Translations under genes and position numbers: made by a program
Assembly: GCA_945888375.1 (NCBI GenBank)
Contig: CAMCZZ010000026.1
Coordinates: 1-33,832, forward strand
Source of the DNA: Akkermansia muciniphila
GTDB lineage: Bacteria > Verrucomicrobiota > Verrucomicrobiia > Opitutales > Opitutaceae
DNA length: 33,832 bases
Reading direction: 5' to 3'
Notes under the pieces: model-generated
Told to the model about the DNA's origin: nothing
Seen by the model: only the letters and a program-made list of their open reading frames with translations
The model's database searches: none
Shown here: positions 16,385-25,900 of the stretch, piece after piece
How positions within the stretch are numbered: the first letter of the stretch is position 1
Layout: each line of letters starts with the position of its first letter

Positions 16385-16615
16385 CGAATCGCTGAATAAC
16401 CTGGAAACGGCAGCATCAACAGAACATTTCACGGATAGGCGCGGATTCAGGAAATTGCCCAATAACAGAACCACACCTGCCGGGTGGATCGCTTTGGCTG
16501 ATGCCTTTTCTGTATCCTTTTATCCGAGCAATCTGCGGTAATCTTCGGCCGGTTTGAACTGCAGTTTTTAGAGTGATAAAAACCGCCACGGTTTGGCAAG
16601 GCGGAGGCAACCTTG
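16385..16615. other. Convergent intergenic region
   Basis: 231 bp between two converging genes. It holds the probable terminator at 16578-16604. The part at 16430-16540 contains CGGATAGGCGCGGATT and GCAATCTGCGGTAATC. These resemble the low-complexity GCGGATTA-type sequences seen between genes in many GC-rich genomes. No coding frame is convincing. Confidence 0.4.
16578..16604 (-). terminator. Probable terminator of the MFS gene
   Basis: On the minus strand, CCGCC (16604-16600) pairs with GGCGG (16587-16583), followed by TTTTT at 16582-16578, just after the MFS stop at 16616. The stem is only five base pairs with a 12-base loop, so this is a weaker call than the other terminators. Confidence 0.45.
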
Positions 16616-18034
16616 TCACTCCACCGCAGGGGCTTCGTAGGCTTTAGCCCCGCCGAGTTTCATCCAGCGAGCGTGCAGATAAAGCAACCCACCGATCCCT
16701 AACAGCGACAGGCCCGCGCCCCAGAAAAAAGTTTGCTGGTAGTTCCGGCCCGTCATGTCCAGCACCCGACCGAGGATCAAGGGGAAGACCACACTCATAG
16801 TCGAGGCGAGCAGGACTCCGGCGGAAACAAATTGCGCGAACCGGGCGTGGGGGAAAAGCCGGGCGGTAAGCGATGCGGTGGTGGTAAAATACATGCCGGA
16901 AACGACCCCGTGCGCCACGAAGGCGATGCCGAAACGCGACGGATCCACCGCCGCAAAACCACCCCAGATCATGACGATCATATAAAGCACCAGCGAGGCT
17001 ATGCCCATGCGCAAGGGGTGAAACTTATCGGCCAGCCAACCCAGAAAATAGGCCGCCCCCAGCGAGATCATGTAGGTGACCGCGAGGTGGTCTCCATAGC
17101 TCTGCCGGCTCATGCCAAGCGAATCGGCATAGTAGAGGCTGTATATGTTGATCGGCATGAAGCACAGCGCCACCACCCCCATGACGAGGAAAATAGTCAG
17201 ATAGTAACTCCTCGTATAACACTCCCGATAGTAAACCTTGCAGGCGCTTACGAAGCCCGGCGGGCGTTTGGGGTCGGGCGGCGGGGGAGGGGGGTAATCA
17301 CCTTCTTTGACCCGGAAACACATGAGGGAGAACCCGGCGCCGAAGAGCAGCGCCATGCCGACGAAAATGGCGACGTAGTGTTCGTCGGCGTGGGCGAAAA
17401 TAACCTTATTAAACAGAATGCCCGCCAGAAGGCTGCAGGCGCGAAACAAGCCGAAAAAGCGCCCGAGCATCTTCTTGGGGACAACGTCGTTGATAAGCGC
17501 ACCAAACAATGCGTTGCAAATGATCGCCGCCACCTCGAACACCGTCCAAGCGAGGCCGATCGCGATCAATACACAGGCGCTTTCACCGGGAGACCGAAGG
17601 CCCAGAATACCGTGTAACTGAGTGCCCAGCCAAGGCGTGGCGGCCATGATCAGGAGCGCGACGACCGCGAAGGGGGTCGAGGCCAGCAAAAAGGGGATAC
17701 GCCGGCCCATCCGGCTGCGGTGCCGGTCGGAACGGAAACTGACGATCGGCCCGATAATCATCGAGAGGGCCGCCGGGATCGACATCAGCATGAGCCCGGT
17801 GATGAGGTCCGAGGCTTTGAACTGTTTGAGCATCACCTGCAGCACCGGCGCGACGGAGCGCTCGCGCATTTGCCAGGCGAAGTCACCCCAGAGTAACCAT
17901 CCGAAGAGCACGGCCAGCCCGCCCGCCGTGTAGGTGAGTGTGCCGACATGCCATCGTTTACGCCCATCCGGTGAGGGCGGAGGCACGGGAGCACCGGCAA
18001 CGGGATTGTCAGGGGGGGAAGAGGGAGCGGACAT
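16616..18034 (-). CDS. MFS sugar transporter (GPH/SLC45-like)
   Basis: A 472-residue integral membrane protein with about 12 hydrophobic segments after a proline-rich cytoplasmic start. The loop sequence SDRHRSRMGRRIPFLL near residues 98-113 is the signature loop of the major facilitator superfamily in its glycoside/cation symporter-like form. It probably imports a mono- or oligosaccharide released by the extracellular enzymes of this locus. No TonB-dependent SusC/SusD pair is present in the window, so this is the only recognisable uptake protein. It lies downstream of the PATR/PEP-CTERM gene, separated by a strong terminator, so it may have its own promoter within 18035-18068. CCCC directly precedes the ATG and no Shine-Dalgarno is seen. 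Confidence 0.85.
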   Translation of the reverse strand: MSAPSSPPDNPVAGAPVPPPSPDGRKRWHVGTLTYTAGGLAVLFGWLLWGDFAWQMRERSVAPVLQVMLKQFKASDLITGLMLMSIPAALSMIIGPIVSFRSDRHRSRMGRRIPFLLASTPFAVVALLIMAATPWLGTQLHGILGLRSPGESACVLIAIGLAWTVFEVAAIICNALFGALINDVVPKKMLGRFFGLFRACSLLAGILFNKVIFAHADEHYVAIFVGMALLFGAGFSLMCFRVKEGDYPPPPPPDPKRPPGFVSACKVYYRECYTRSYYLTIFLVMGVVALCFMPINIYSLYYADSLGMSRQSYGDHLAVTYMISLGAAYFLGWLADKFHPLRMGIASLVLYMIVMIWGGFAAVDPSRFGIAFVAHGVVSGMYFTTTASLTARLFPHARFAQFVSAGVLLASTMSVVFPLILGRVLDMTGRNYQQTFFWGAGLSLLGIGGLLYLHARWMKLGGAKAYEAPAVE

Positions 18035-18067
18035 GGGGTTTCCGAACTTGTTTAGGGTTGGAGGTGC

Positions 18068-18104
18068 AAAAAAATGCCCTGCTTAGAAATATCTTAAGCA
18101 GGGC
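18068..18104 (-). terminator. Rho-independent terminator of the PATR/PEP-CTERM gene
   Basis: On the minus strand a perfect 10-bp stem (GCCCTGCTTA / TAAGCAGGGC, arms 18095-18104 and 18076-18085, 9-base loop) is followed by a seven-T run at 18074-18068. It lies 44 bp after the stop of the gene at 18149 and upstream of the MFS gene. Confidence 0.88.
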
Positions 18105-18148
18105 TATTAAATAAGTTACGGCAAAACGCCATAACCATGTGGCGGATA

Positions 18149-19798
18149 TTACGAAGAGCGGCGACGTTGCACGGCGACGAAGCCAAATACGCCAAGACCC
18201 AGAACCACCGCAGCGGCCGAGGGCTCGGGAATCGCAGTGACGCTTAACTCGTTTATATTATTTGTAAAGAGGTAGTTGAAGCCTCCTATAATACCGCTAA
18301 AAGTGGCGTTCGCATCTGCTGTGCTCAGGGCGGTGGCACCGATAGAGACACCGCTGAAGCTCCCCGCCGGCACACCATTGAAGAGCGAATAGGTCCCCGC
18401 CGTGATGCCGCTGAGGTCAAACGTGAGGGTGCCGGCCTTTGCCAGCGACGCGCCGGCGGATATGGCCGAGAAGCCATTGCTCAGGTCGGCGCCGACGAGG
18501 AGACTGCCGGGGGTAAAGGTGCCGCTGCCGGCCAAAGTGGCGCCTTCGGTGAGGGCGAGCGCGGCGGTGACGGCCGAGGCGTTGTTATTGGTGAAGGTGG
18601 CGCCTCCGCCCACGCTCACGCGTGAACTCGCGTTGACCGATCCCGCCGCGCCGAGCGTAAGGCCGCCCCCGGTGATCGTGGTGTTTCCGGTGAAGGTATT
18701 AGCGCTGGAGAGCGTCCACGTGCCGGCACCTTGCTTTGTGACGTTTCCGCCACCACTGATTTCGCCGGCGAAGGTGCGGGTGCCTGCGTCATTGATCGTG
18801 AGCGTGCCCGTGCCGAGCGAGACTTTCGAGTCGGTGGCGTCGCCGCCCGCACCTGTCGCCAGACCACCGAGGGTCTGGTTGAAGTTGTTAAGGCCGAAGG
18901 TCTGAACGGACAGTCCGTTGTTGCCGATGGTCAAAATGGAAGACGTGGAGAGGCCGTTTTCGATGCCCAACTGGACCGTGCCGCTTACCGCGGACGTTGT
19001 GGGACTAATCGAGGTAGTTCCGACGTAGGTGTTGGCCCGATTGATGGTGGCCGTGAACCCTCCGTTGGTTTGGAAGGCCACATTGCCGGTGCCCGTGATG
19101 GTGGTATTGAGCGCGAGTGCGCTCCCGTTCCGCCTTACCGCAAAGGCGCCGCCGGACAAGGTAACCGTGCCGTTGCCAATATCGCCGGTGCCGCCGTTGT
19201 TGCCTACCTGGAGGGTGCCGCCGGATACGGTGAAGTTACCCGTGTATCCCGAGTTATTTGACTGGACACGCATGACGCCGACACCGCTCTTGGTCACCAC
19301 AGCACCACCCGAATTGGCTATGGTTCCGCTGAAGAGGACATCGCTGGCACCGCTGATCGCCGTGTCATTGGCGAAAGTAACCCCACTCGCGAAGGTGAAC
19401 GAGGGGCGGACCGTGCCGGTCGCGTTGAGATTGATAGTCGGCGTAGTCAAGCCGTTGCTCACGAAGCTCAGCGCGTTGGTGTTGATGGTGACCGACGGCC
19501 CGGTGCCGCTGGCCGGACCAACGTAGCTCATCGTGAGGGAGTTGAGCTGGAAGGGGGTCGCGATGTTTTGGGAGGTGTGAACGTTGGTGCTAGCGGCCAG
19601 TGTGGCACTGTTGCCGAAAACGAGGCTGGTATCTGTGGCGCTCACGGGCACGCCACTCCAACTCGTCCCGGAGGACCAAGTGGTGCCAGGGGCGGTTCCG
19701 GTGGTGGTGCCGTTAAACGTATAGGTCGCGGCGTGCGCCGACTGCATAGCGAGGAGGGCGGCGAGCGCGGCGGACGGGCGGAGGCTAGATTTAGTCAT
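18149..19798 (-). CDS. PATR-repeat surface protein with PEP-CTERM tail
   Basis: A 549-residue exported protein made mostly of serine/threonine/glycine/asparagine-rich autotransporter-associated beta-strand repeats, predicted to form a beta-helix. The start at 19798 gives MTKSSLRPSAALAALLAMQS, a signal peptide cut after AHA. The longer frame to 20056 adds unrelated sequence. The repeat block begins TYTFNGTTTGTAPGTTW and includes GTLQVGNNGGTGDIGNG and TRTFAGEISGGGNVTK. It is nearly superimposable on the start of the 1168-residue protein at 22918-26424, also at DNA level (19600-19725 against 26217-26341). The last ~25 residues have IPEPS, a hydrophobic segment and RRR, a PEP-CTERM sorting signal. 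Function is inferred: a surface or envelope component that may bind the polysaccharide. Confidence 0.85.
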   Translation of the reverse strand: MTKSSLRPSAALAALLAMQSAHAATYTFNGTTTGTAPGTTWSSGTSWSGVPVSATDTSLVFGNSATLAASTNVHTSQNIATPFQLNSLTMSYVGPASGTGPSVTINTNALSFVSNGLTTPTINLNATGTVRPSFTFASGVTFANDTAISGASDVLFSGTIANSGGAVVTKSGVGVMRVQSNNSGYTGNFTVSGGTLQVGNNGGTGDIGNGTVTLSGGAFAVRRNGSALALNTTITGTGNVAFQTNGGFTATINRANTYVGTTSISPTTSAVSGTVQLGIENGLSTSSILTIGNNGLSVQTFGLNNFNQTLGGLATGAGGDATDSKVSLGTGTLTINDAGTRTFAGEISGGGNVTKQGAGTWTLSSANTFTGNTTITGGGLTLGAAGSVNASSRVSVGGGATFTNNNASAVTAALALTEGATLAGSGTFTPGSLLVGADLSNGFSAISAGASLAKAGTLTFDLSGITAGTYSLFNGVPAGSFSGVSIGATALSTADANATFSGIIGGFNYLFTNNINELSVTAIPEPSAAAVVLGLGVFGFVAVQRRRSS

Positions 19799-20360
19799 GG
19801 GAGTAAACGAATGATTCGGGGTTGAGGTAAGGCAGAGGCAGGAAACCACGGGGACGCGGGTTCCGACGGGCTTTTCACAGTGAGAGATTAGGCGATTCGC
19901 GAAAAGTCTCCCATGTGTTCTTTCGCCCACGGCTTGAACTTTTGCGCACAGCTCGCCGGGACTTTCCAACATCCCTGTCGCTTGGTCATAGACGGCCAAT
20001 TCTCCGGCCAATTCTCCACTGCTAAAAAGACGGCTCGCAGGGTCAGCGCCGGCCACATTCGGCCGATTTCTTTTGCCATATTAAAAGCACATTCCCAATG
20101 CGCAAAAACTCATGGCGGATAAGGAATCAGCGGATAACCTGTTGACCGATTTTGCCCGCGCCGACAATTCTACCCGATGAGCCGCGCAGGCTCTGTCACT
20201 TACCCCAGTGCATCACCCCACTCATACCCACTGCGGCCCGCCCCCTCACCCTCCCGCAACCTCGAAGGGATAGCCTGGCCCACTCTTCGTTAGCCGCCCA
20301 CCCCGCGAGGCTCGCCGTCTCGCGCAGCCGATCCCCAACCCTCAGCCCCAACTTCCCCTC
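19799..20360. promoter_or_regulatory. Divergent promoter region of surface protein and regulator
   Basis: A 562-bp gap between the leftward PATR/PEP-CTERM gene and the rightward regulator gene. It contains one copy of the shared 28-nt element at 20081-20108 on the minus strand. The remainder shows no convincing gene. Frames on the minus strand here are continuations of the PATR frame without coding character. Confidence 0.55.
20081..20108 (-). promoter_or_regulatory. Shared 28-nt candidate operator, copy 1
   Basis: On the minus strand TTTTTGCGC is followed by seven bases and ATGTGCTTTTAA. The flanking CCATG just upstream is also shared with the copy at 26601. It lies 283 bp upstream of the PATR/PEP-CTERM start and 253 bp upstream of the regulator start. 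Confidence 0.6.
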
Positions 20361-21518
20361 GTGATTTCACCCACCCCGAATGCGCAGCGTCCCAAAGTCG
20401 CGATCATCGTTGAAACCTCGAATGCCTACGGCCGCAGTCTTATCAAAGGCGTGATCCACTACCTGCGAAAGAATCGGCCTTGGTCGGTCCAGCTTCTCGA
20501 GCAGGACTGGGGTGAGCGCCCCGATAACGTCATGCGTGCATGGAAGGGCGATGGTGTGATCGCGCGCATCGAGACGCCCGCGATGGCAGCAGCCCTTCGC
20601 CACCTGACCGTGCCGATGGTCGATCTCAGCTCCGCGCGCCTGGTGCCCGCGCTCCCTTGGTTCGAGAACGACTATCGCCTGATCGCGAAGGCGGCCTTTG
20701 ACCACTTACGTGAGCGGGGGCACAAGCGCTTCGCGTTCTGCGGAGAAAATCGTTACAACTGGGCACGCTGGCTAGGGGACCATTTCGCCACCATCGTGCG
20801 CGAAGCCGGCTACCCCTGCCATGTCTTTGACGCCACGCCCGTGCGGGAAGGTAGGCCTGAACGAGCACAGGCTGCCTGGCTCAAGAAACTGGCCAAACCG
20901 GTCGGACTGCTCGCCTGCAATGATTTTAACGGACGCCTGGTTCTCGATCTCTGCCGCAGCGAAGGCATACTCGTGCCCGACGAGATCGCGGTGCTGGGCG
21001 AGGACAACGACGAAGTTTTCTGCGAACTGTCGGACCCGGCGCTCTCCAGCGTGCAGCAAAACGGGATCCGGGTCGGCTTTGAGGCCGCAGCCGGTCTTGA
21101 TCGCCTGATGCGGGGCGAGACGCTCAGCAATGAGGGCGTATTCGTGCCCCCGATAGGCGTGATAACCCGCCAGTCCACCGACGTGCTTGCGATAGAAGAT
21201 CGTAACGTCGCCAAAGTCGTCCGCTACATCCGTGAGCACGCCTGTGAAGGAATAAACGTGAAGGACGTGCTCAACCACAACCCGCAGTCTCGCCGACTGC
21301 TGGAGGCGCGCTTCAAAGAAATCCTAGGCCACAGCCCGCATGACGAAATCCTCAATGTCCGAATCGCCCGGGTGAAATCCTTCCTCGTCGATACGGACCT
21401 CAGCCTTGAGGTCATTTCGGAGCACTGCGGTTTCGCTTACGTTGAATATTTGAGCGTGGCCTTCAAACGCATGGTCGGCGTCGCGCCCAGCATCTATCGG
21501 CGCGAGCACCGACGTTGA
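20361..21518 (+). CDS. XylR-type transcriptional regulator (binding-protein fold plus AraC HTH)
   Basis: A 385-residue cytoplasmic regulator. Residues ~10-280 resemble a LacI/periplasmic-binding sugar sensor (KVAIIVETSNAYGRSLIKGV, GLLACNDFNGRLVLDLC, PDEIAVLGEDND). Residues ~285-385 are an AraC-family DNA-binding domain with two helix-turn-helix units (LRSDT-like VDTDLSLEVISEHCGF, YLSVAFKRMVGVAPSIYRR). This layout is that of XylR-type activators, which respond to a sugar directly. The start is GTG at 20361. No ATG precedes the conserved region. It probably controls the surrounding genes. The 28-nt element nearby and at two other local promoters is a candidate target. The inducer is unknown. 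Confidence 0.88.
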   Translation: MISPTPNAQRPKVAIIVETSNAYGRSLIKGVIHYLRKNRPWSVQLLEQDWGERPDNVMRAWKGDGVIARIETPAMAAALRHLTVPMVDLSSARLVPALPWFENDYRLIAKAAFDHLRERGHKRFAFCGENRYNWARWLGDHFATIVREAGYPCHVFDATPVREGRPERAQAAWLKKLAKPVGLLACNDFNGRLVLDLCRSEGILVPDEIAVLGEDNDEVFCELSDPALSSVQQNGIRVGFEAAAGLDRLMRGETLSNEGVFVPPIGVITRQSTDVLAIEDRNVAKVVRYIREHACEGINVKDVLNHNPQSRRLLEARFKEILGHSPHDEILNVRIARVKSFLVDTDLSLEVISEHCGFAYVEYLSVAFKRMVGVAPSIYRREHRR

Positions 21519-21753
21519 TAAGGTCCCGCACCCTCCGATCGTTTTCTTCATCAGGCCGGTAGCGGCTTATCACTGCGGCCCGTTTATAGACTGTATCCGG
21601 CATTCCGACCTGTTGGTTAAGGAATCTAAACAGGTTCTTCTTAATTTTCAGCGGGGCCGATTTTTGTCACGGAGGACACAGTGGGCGGACACAGAGGCCA
21701 CAGAGTGAAAGAATGGGGGAAGGCCAAAATCTAAACCCACAAGATCATTGGTA
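21519..21753. other. Convergent intergenic region
   Basis: 235 bp between the regulator and the interrupted LamG-like gene. It contains a 7-bp dyad ACCTGTT/AACAGGT (21608-21614, 21629-21635) followed by a pyrimidine-rich stretch, a weak terminator candidate for the regulator. It also has near-tandem GACACAG/CACAGAG units at 21671-21705 of the kind found between genes in many bacteria. Confidence 0.35.
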
Positions 21754-22623
21754 TTACTCTCCGCGCACGTCGCCCAGCCTGAGGGCCTCAAGATCTTGCA
21801 AAGAGAGCGCGCCACTCTCGCCGCTTTTCGAACCGTAGATGCGGACGTTATCCATCCACCCTTTGAACGGCCGCTGACGATTCGCTACATTTCCGATCTG
21901 CATCGTCGCCCGGATGTCCGCAGTTTTTCCGGGGGAGGCCGAAACTCCGGCTCGCGCCACGGTTTCGGCGGTGCTGCCGACATAAAAGGTAAACGTGTCC
22001 TTGGAATAGGTGACCGCGAAGAACACCCACGTATCGATCATCCAGAAAGCGTTGGGCGTGGCCCGAACCATGACTTTAGCCACTTCGCCGGTGGGGCTAG
22101 CGCTGCTTCCAAAGTTGAGTGTCCCTCCCGTGGAATTGCCGCCCAGATCCATCACCGCGGATTTACCGCCGTCGATCGAGAAGCAAACTAAGCGAGCCAC
22201 CTGGCCAAGCACGTCCCGGTCCGCTTTGAACCAGCCTTGAATGGTGTAGGATTCCAAGCCGCTGACCAAGCCCGTGTCCTCATCCGCTCATGCGACCGGA
22301 CCATAGTTTATGCCCCGACCGGGGTCGGTCGCGTCGCCCACACCTTTTCCCATGCCGGAGGCCGAGCTGGCGTCGAACGCCCGGTCATTCGCTTTGCCGG
22401 AGACGCCGCTTCCCCCCGGTCCGTGGAGATCGGCGGAGTCGCCTTTGGCGTTCTTGAGAATGAGGGCGATCTGGGATTTGGCATCTACGGCGCTGGTTGC
22501 GAACGGGCCCGATTCGTTGAACCCGAAATCGAAAAGTTTTTCGGCGCGCGCCGGGCATAGGGCGGCGCAAATCACGGACGTGAGGCCAAGGAGTCGTAGT
22601 GTTTGAGCGAGACGAGTTTTCAT
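21754..22623 (-). pseudogene. LamG-like exported protein interrupted by an in-frame TGA
   Basis: The upstream part (22623 to 22288, 111 residues) starts MKTRLAQTLRLLGLTSVICA with a signal peptide ending ARA and continues EKLFDFGFNES. It stops at TGA 22290-22288. In exactly the same frame the sequence resumes ADEDTGLVSGLESYTIQGWFK and runs 160-plus residues to 21754, with concanavalin/LamG-type features (WVFFAVTYSKDTFTFYVG, FKGWMDNVRIYG). One base change (for example TGA from CGA) accounts for the break, so this is probably a recent nonsense mutation or a sequencing error. The intact form would be about 289 residues, an exported glycan-binding-like protein. The candidate operator at 22714-22741 lies 91 bp upstream of the start. 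Confidence 0.8.
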
Positions 22624-22713
22624 GGGGTAGTTTGTGGTGGAGTTAACTTCGTGAGGGTAGCTTTACGGGGGCCACCAAGATACGATACGTTTTCTGGTGC
22701 GCTTGATAATGCG

Positions 22714-22741
22714 TTTTTGCGCGGGTCTTATGAGGTTTTGA
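22714..22741 (+). promoter_or_regulatory. Shared 28-nt candidate operator, copy 2
   Basis: On the plus strand TTTTTGCGC is followed by seven bases and ATGAGGTTTTGA, matching the copies at 20081 and 26601 at the same spacing. It lies 91 bp upstream of the leftward LamG-like start, in the opposite orientation to that gene. Confidence 0.55.
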
Positions 22742-22849
22742 TACAACACCGACGAGAATCGCCTTCGGTTACCCCGTCCTCCGATTCTCGCTTCCGGTGG
22801 CCACGCATCGGCGTAGCAACCCGACTCAGTTTGGGCGGGCAAGGCCTGG

Positions 22850-22885
22850 AAACAAAAAGGCCGGACCCTTGAAGAGGATCCGGCC
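22850..22885 (-). terminator. Rho-independent terminator of the 1168-residue PATR gene
   Basis: On the minus strand GGCCGGATCC (22885-22876) pairs with GGGTCCGGCC (22868-22859), ten pairs including one G-U, with a seven-base loop. It is followed by TTTTT at 22858-22854. It lies about 30 bp after the stop at 22918. Confidence 0.88.
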
Positions 22886-22917
22886 CGATGGAACGAGGAA
22901 GTCACCTACTTGCGCGC

Positions 22918-25900
22918 TTAGTAGGTGATGTTCAGGCGCAGGAAACGTTTGCCGCTGGTGTAGGGCACGGTGTCGGTGATGGTGACGCTGCCCGCCACGT
23001 TGGCGACGCCGGTGCTCGGATTGCCCGAGACCGCGATCGTGGTCCAGGCGCCGGTAAGATCGCTGGAGCCTTGGACGGTGTAGGTCAGGGTCGGATCCGC
23101 GATGCGGGTGTAAGTGAGGGCGAGCAGGTTGCCCGAAGGAGCGACGCTGTAGCCCGGAGTGCCGCCCGCAGCGATAGGTGAAGTGCCAGTGGCGTATTCC
23201 AGCGCGTTGATCAGGCCGTCGGCATCGGGATCGGCGGTCTTGGCGGCGTTGCCACCGCTAAGCCCGAAACTCGTGGCCCAAGCGTCGTAGGGATTAACCG
23301 CCGCGCCGGTAAGCACGTTGAGTGTGCCCGCGCCCGTGAGCTGGGCGATTTCGATGCCGGAGCCCGCGTTGCCTATGGCCTCGTAAACGCCCGCAGCCTG
23401 CTGGACGCCGCCGATGAACAACTCGCCCACCGTATCGGAACCCACGAAGTTAAGGTCCAAGGTAGCACCGGTGCTGGCGATGGTCACGGTGGAGGCATCG
23501 TTACTGGCGTTGTCGTTTGGAAGGCTAAGGGTGCCCTCGGTAACGGTCGTATCGCCACTGTAGGCGGCGCTGCCCGAGAAGGTTTGCGAACCGCTACCCG
23601 ACTTGGTCAGCGACAGCGAGCCGGACACCAGACCGGCAAAGGTCGTGGTGGCGTTGCCGGACACCGTGAGGTTCGGGGTGCCGGAACTGCTGGTGATGGT
23701 CGCCGAGGTGACGGTGCCGGTGCCGCCCAGCGAGGCCATGGTCTGGTTGAAGCCGGCCAGATCAAGGGTCTGCAACGAGGTGGTGCCGTTGGCGTTGATT
23801 CTGAAGGCGGTGTTTGTCGGCAAGGCGTCGGCTATTCCGAGCGCAAGGGTGCCCACGGTGTTCGAGCCGGTCGGTTGAAGGTAAGTGCCGCCTGCCGCCA
23901 CATAGGTGTTAGCCTTGGCGACGGTCACCACCGCGCTGTTGTTGAGTTGGAAGCCTACACTGCCGGTGGTGGAGCCGGTGAGGGTGTTGTTAAGCACCAG
24001 CGGGCCTTGTTTCCGAACGACGAAGACGGCGGCCCCGGACAAGTTGATGGCACCGGTTCCTAAGTCGCCCGCAGTGCTGTTATTGCCGATCTGCAAAGTG
24101 CCCGCATTGACAGCGATGTCTCCCGTATAGGACGGGTTGTCGCTTTCGAAGCGCAACACGCCTTCCCCTTGCTTGGTGAAACCAGCGCCGGCGATCGGGG
24201 CGGTGAATCTCGCATTGGCGGCGACGTTGATGGTGGGCGTGCCCGCCAGCGTCAGAACATTCAACCCGGCCCCGAAGATCGTGTACTGGTTGGTATTGGC
24301 GCTGGTATTGGTGAAGGTGAGGTTGCCCACGGTGATCGGAGCGCCGAGAGTGACCGTGGTATTTGCCGCGAGGGCACCACCGGTGCCGAAAACGGCGGTG
24401 TCATTGCCGTTATTGGGCCAGATCCCGTTCGCGCCGACTTCGGCCCAGTTTGCCGTCGTGAGGTTCCAAGTGCCCGCGCCGTCGGAGGCGGTCGTGGTGA
24501 GCAATGGGTCCCACGCCAAGGTATAGCCGGCCGCCGGAACGGTGAAGACAAGGTCGGTCGTAAAGGTGAAAGCACCCACCGTGACGGTCACGGTCTTGGT
24601 TTCCGCCTTTTTGGACTTAACCGTGAAGGTGACGACGCCGCTGCCATCCGTGGTGCCAAAGTCGGACGGCGACACCGTGTTGCCGGACCCACTGACCGCC
24701 CAATTGACGCCGATACCGGACAGCGCGTTGTTGCCGGCGTCCTTGAGCGTGATGGTGAGCGTGGAGGTGGCGACGTTGTCGGCGGCGAGCGTGGCGGCGC
24801 TAACGCCGAGCGAGGAGTTCGCTTCGCTGACCGGGGCCGCGACGACGTTCATCTTAACTGCGCCAGGGGTGGCGAAATCAAGGGTGGCGGTAGAGCCGGA
24901 GAGGGCCGTGCCTTGAACGGTGAAGGACCCGCCTTGGGTGATGGTCCCCGTGGTTTGCTGGATCAAGGTGTAACTACCTGGAGGCAAAGGGGTGGGGGTA
25001 TCAACAGTGAAGGGGTTTCCATTCAGAGTGAGTGCGCCTTGGGAGATGGTGAGGGCCGGGTTCGTGCCGTCGTGGAGAAGGGTGATCGGCTGGGCGCCGA
25101 GATCGACGGTGGTGCCGCCTTTGATGATGGCCGGAGTAGCCGCACCGCTGGCACTGAGGCCGGTGCTGGCGCTGAGGATATAGGACGGAATCGCGGAGAC
25201 ATCGAGGGTGGCGCCGGCCGCGAGAGTGAGCTCCGACGTGGGGTTGATCGAGCCCGCAGCTCCCAGCACGACGGTGCCGCCCAAAATCGTGGTGGTTCCG
25301 GTGTAGGTGTTGGCGCTGGCGAGCGTCCAGGTGCCCGCACCCTCCTTTACCACATTTCCAGTTCCGCTAATTTCGCCGGCGAAAGTGCGAGTGCCCGCGT
25401 CGTTCACCGTAAGGGTGCCGGCGCCGAGGATAACTTTCGTGTTGGTCGCGCTCGCGGTACCCGATCCGGCCGACAGACCGCCGAGGGTTTGACTAAACCC
25501 GTTGAGGTTGAACGTCTGGACGGAGGTTCCGCTGTTGGTGATCGATAAAACCGAAGAGGTGGGGAGGCCGTTGTTCACGCCCAACTGGATCGTGCCGCTG
25601 ACGTTAGCCGTGGTGGGCGAGAGCCCGGTGTTGCCGACGTAGGTGTTGGCCCGATTAATGGTGGCGGTGAAGTTTCCGTTGGTTTGGAAGGTGACGTTGC
25701 CGGTGCCGGTGATGGTATTGTTGAGCGCCAGAGTGCCGCCATTGCGACGCACGGTGAAGGCTCCGCCGCTGGACAGGGTAACCGTGCCGCTGCCGATATC
25801 GCCGGTGCTACCATTGTTACCAACCTGGAGTATGCCGCCGGAGACGGTGAAATTGCCGGTGTAGGCCGCGTTGGTTGACTGGATGCGCACGATGCCGGTG

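Larger units (their letters stand above)
22624..22917. promoter_or_regulatory. Intergenic region with operator and terminator
   Basis: 294 bp upstream of the LamG-like gene and downstream of the 1168-residue PATR gene, both on the minus strand. It carries the third copy of the 28-nt element (22714-22741) and the terminator at 22850-22885. No coding frame is credible. Confidence 0.5.

Noticed and set aside
19799-20056. N-terminal extension of the PATR/PEP-CTERM frame
   Set aside because: The true start is at 19798, where a signal peptide begins. The extension covers a promoter region and lacks coding character.
21671-21705. CRISPR-like or regulatory tandem repeat of GACACAG/CACAGAG units
   Set aside because: The units are short, irregular and have no spacers. 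The sequence type is common between genes in many bacteria.
22288-22290. TGA in the LamG-like gene as selenocysteine
   Set aside because: No SECIS-like hairpin is evident just downstream, and LamG-like proteins have no known selenocysteine role. A nonsense mutation is simpler.
24169-25548. 459-codon frame opposite the 1168-residue PATR gene
   Set aside because: Shadow of a GC-rich repeat gene. It is Gly/Arg/Val-rich without family features, and the opposite frame is clearly coding. The same applies to 23584-24063 and 29663-30619.
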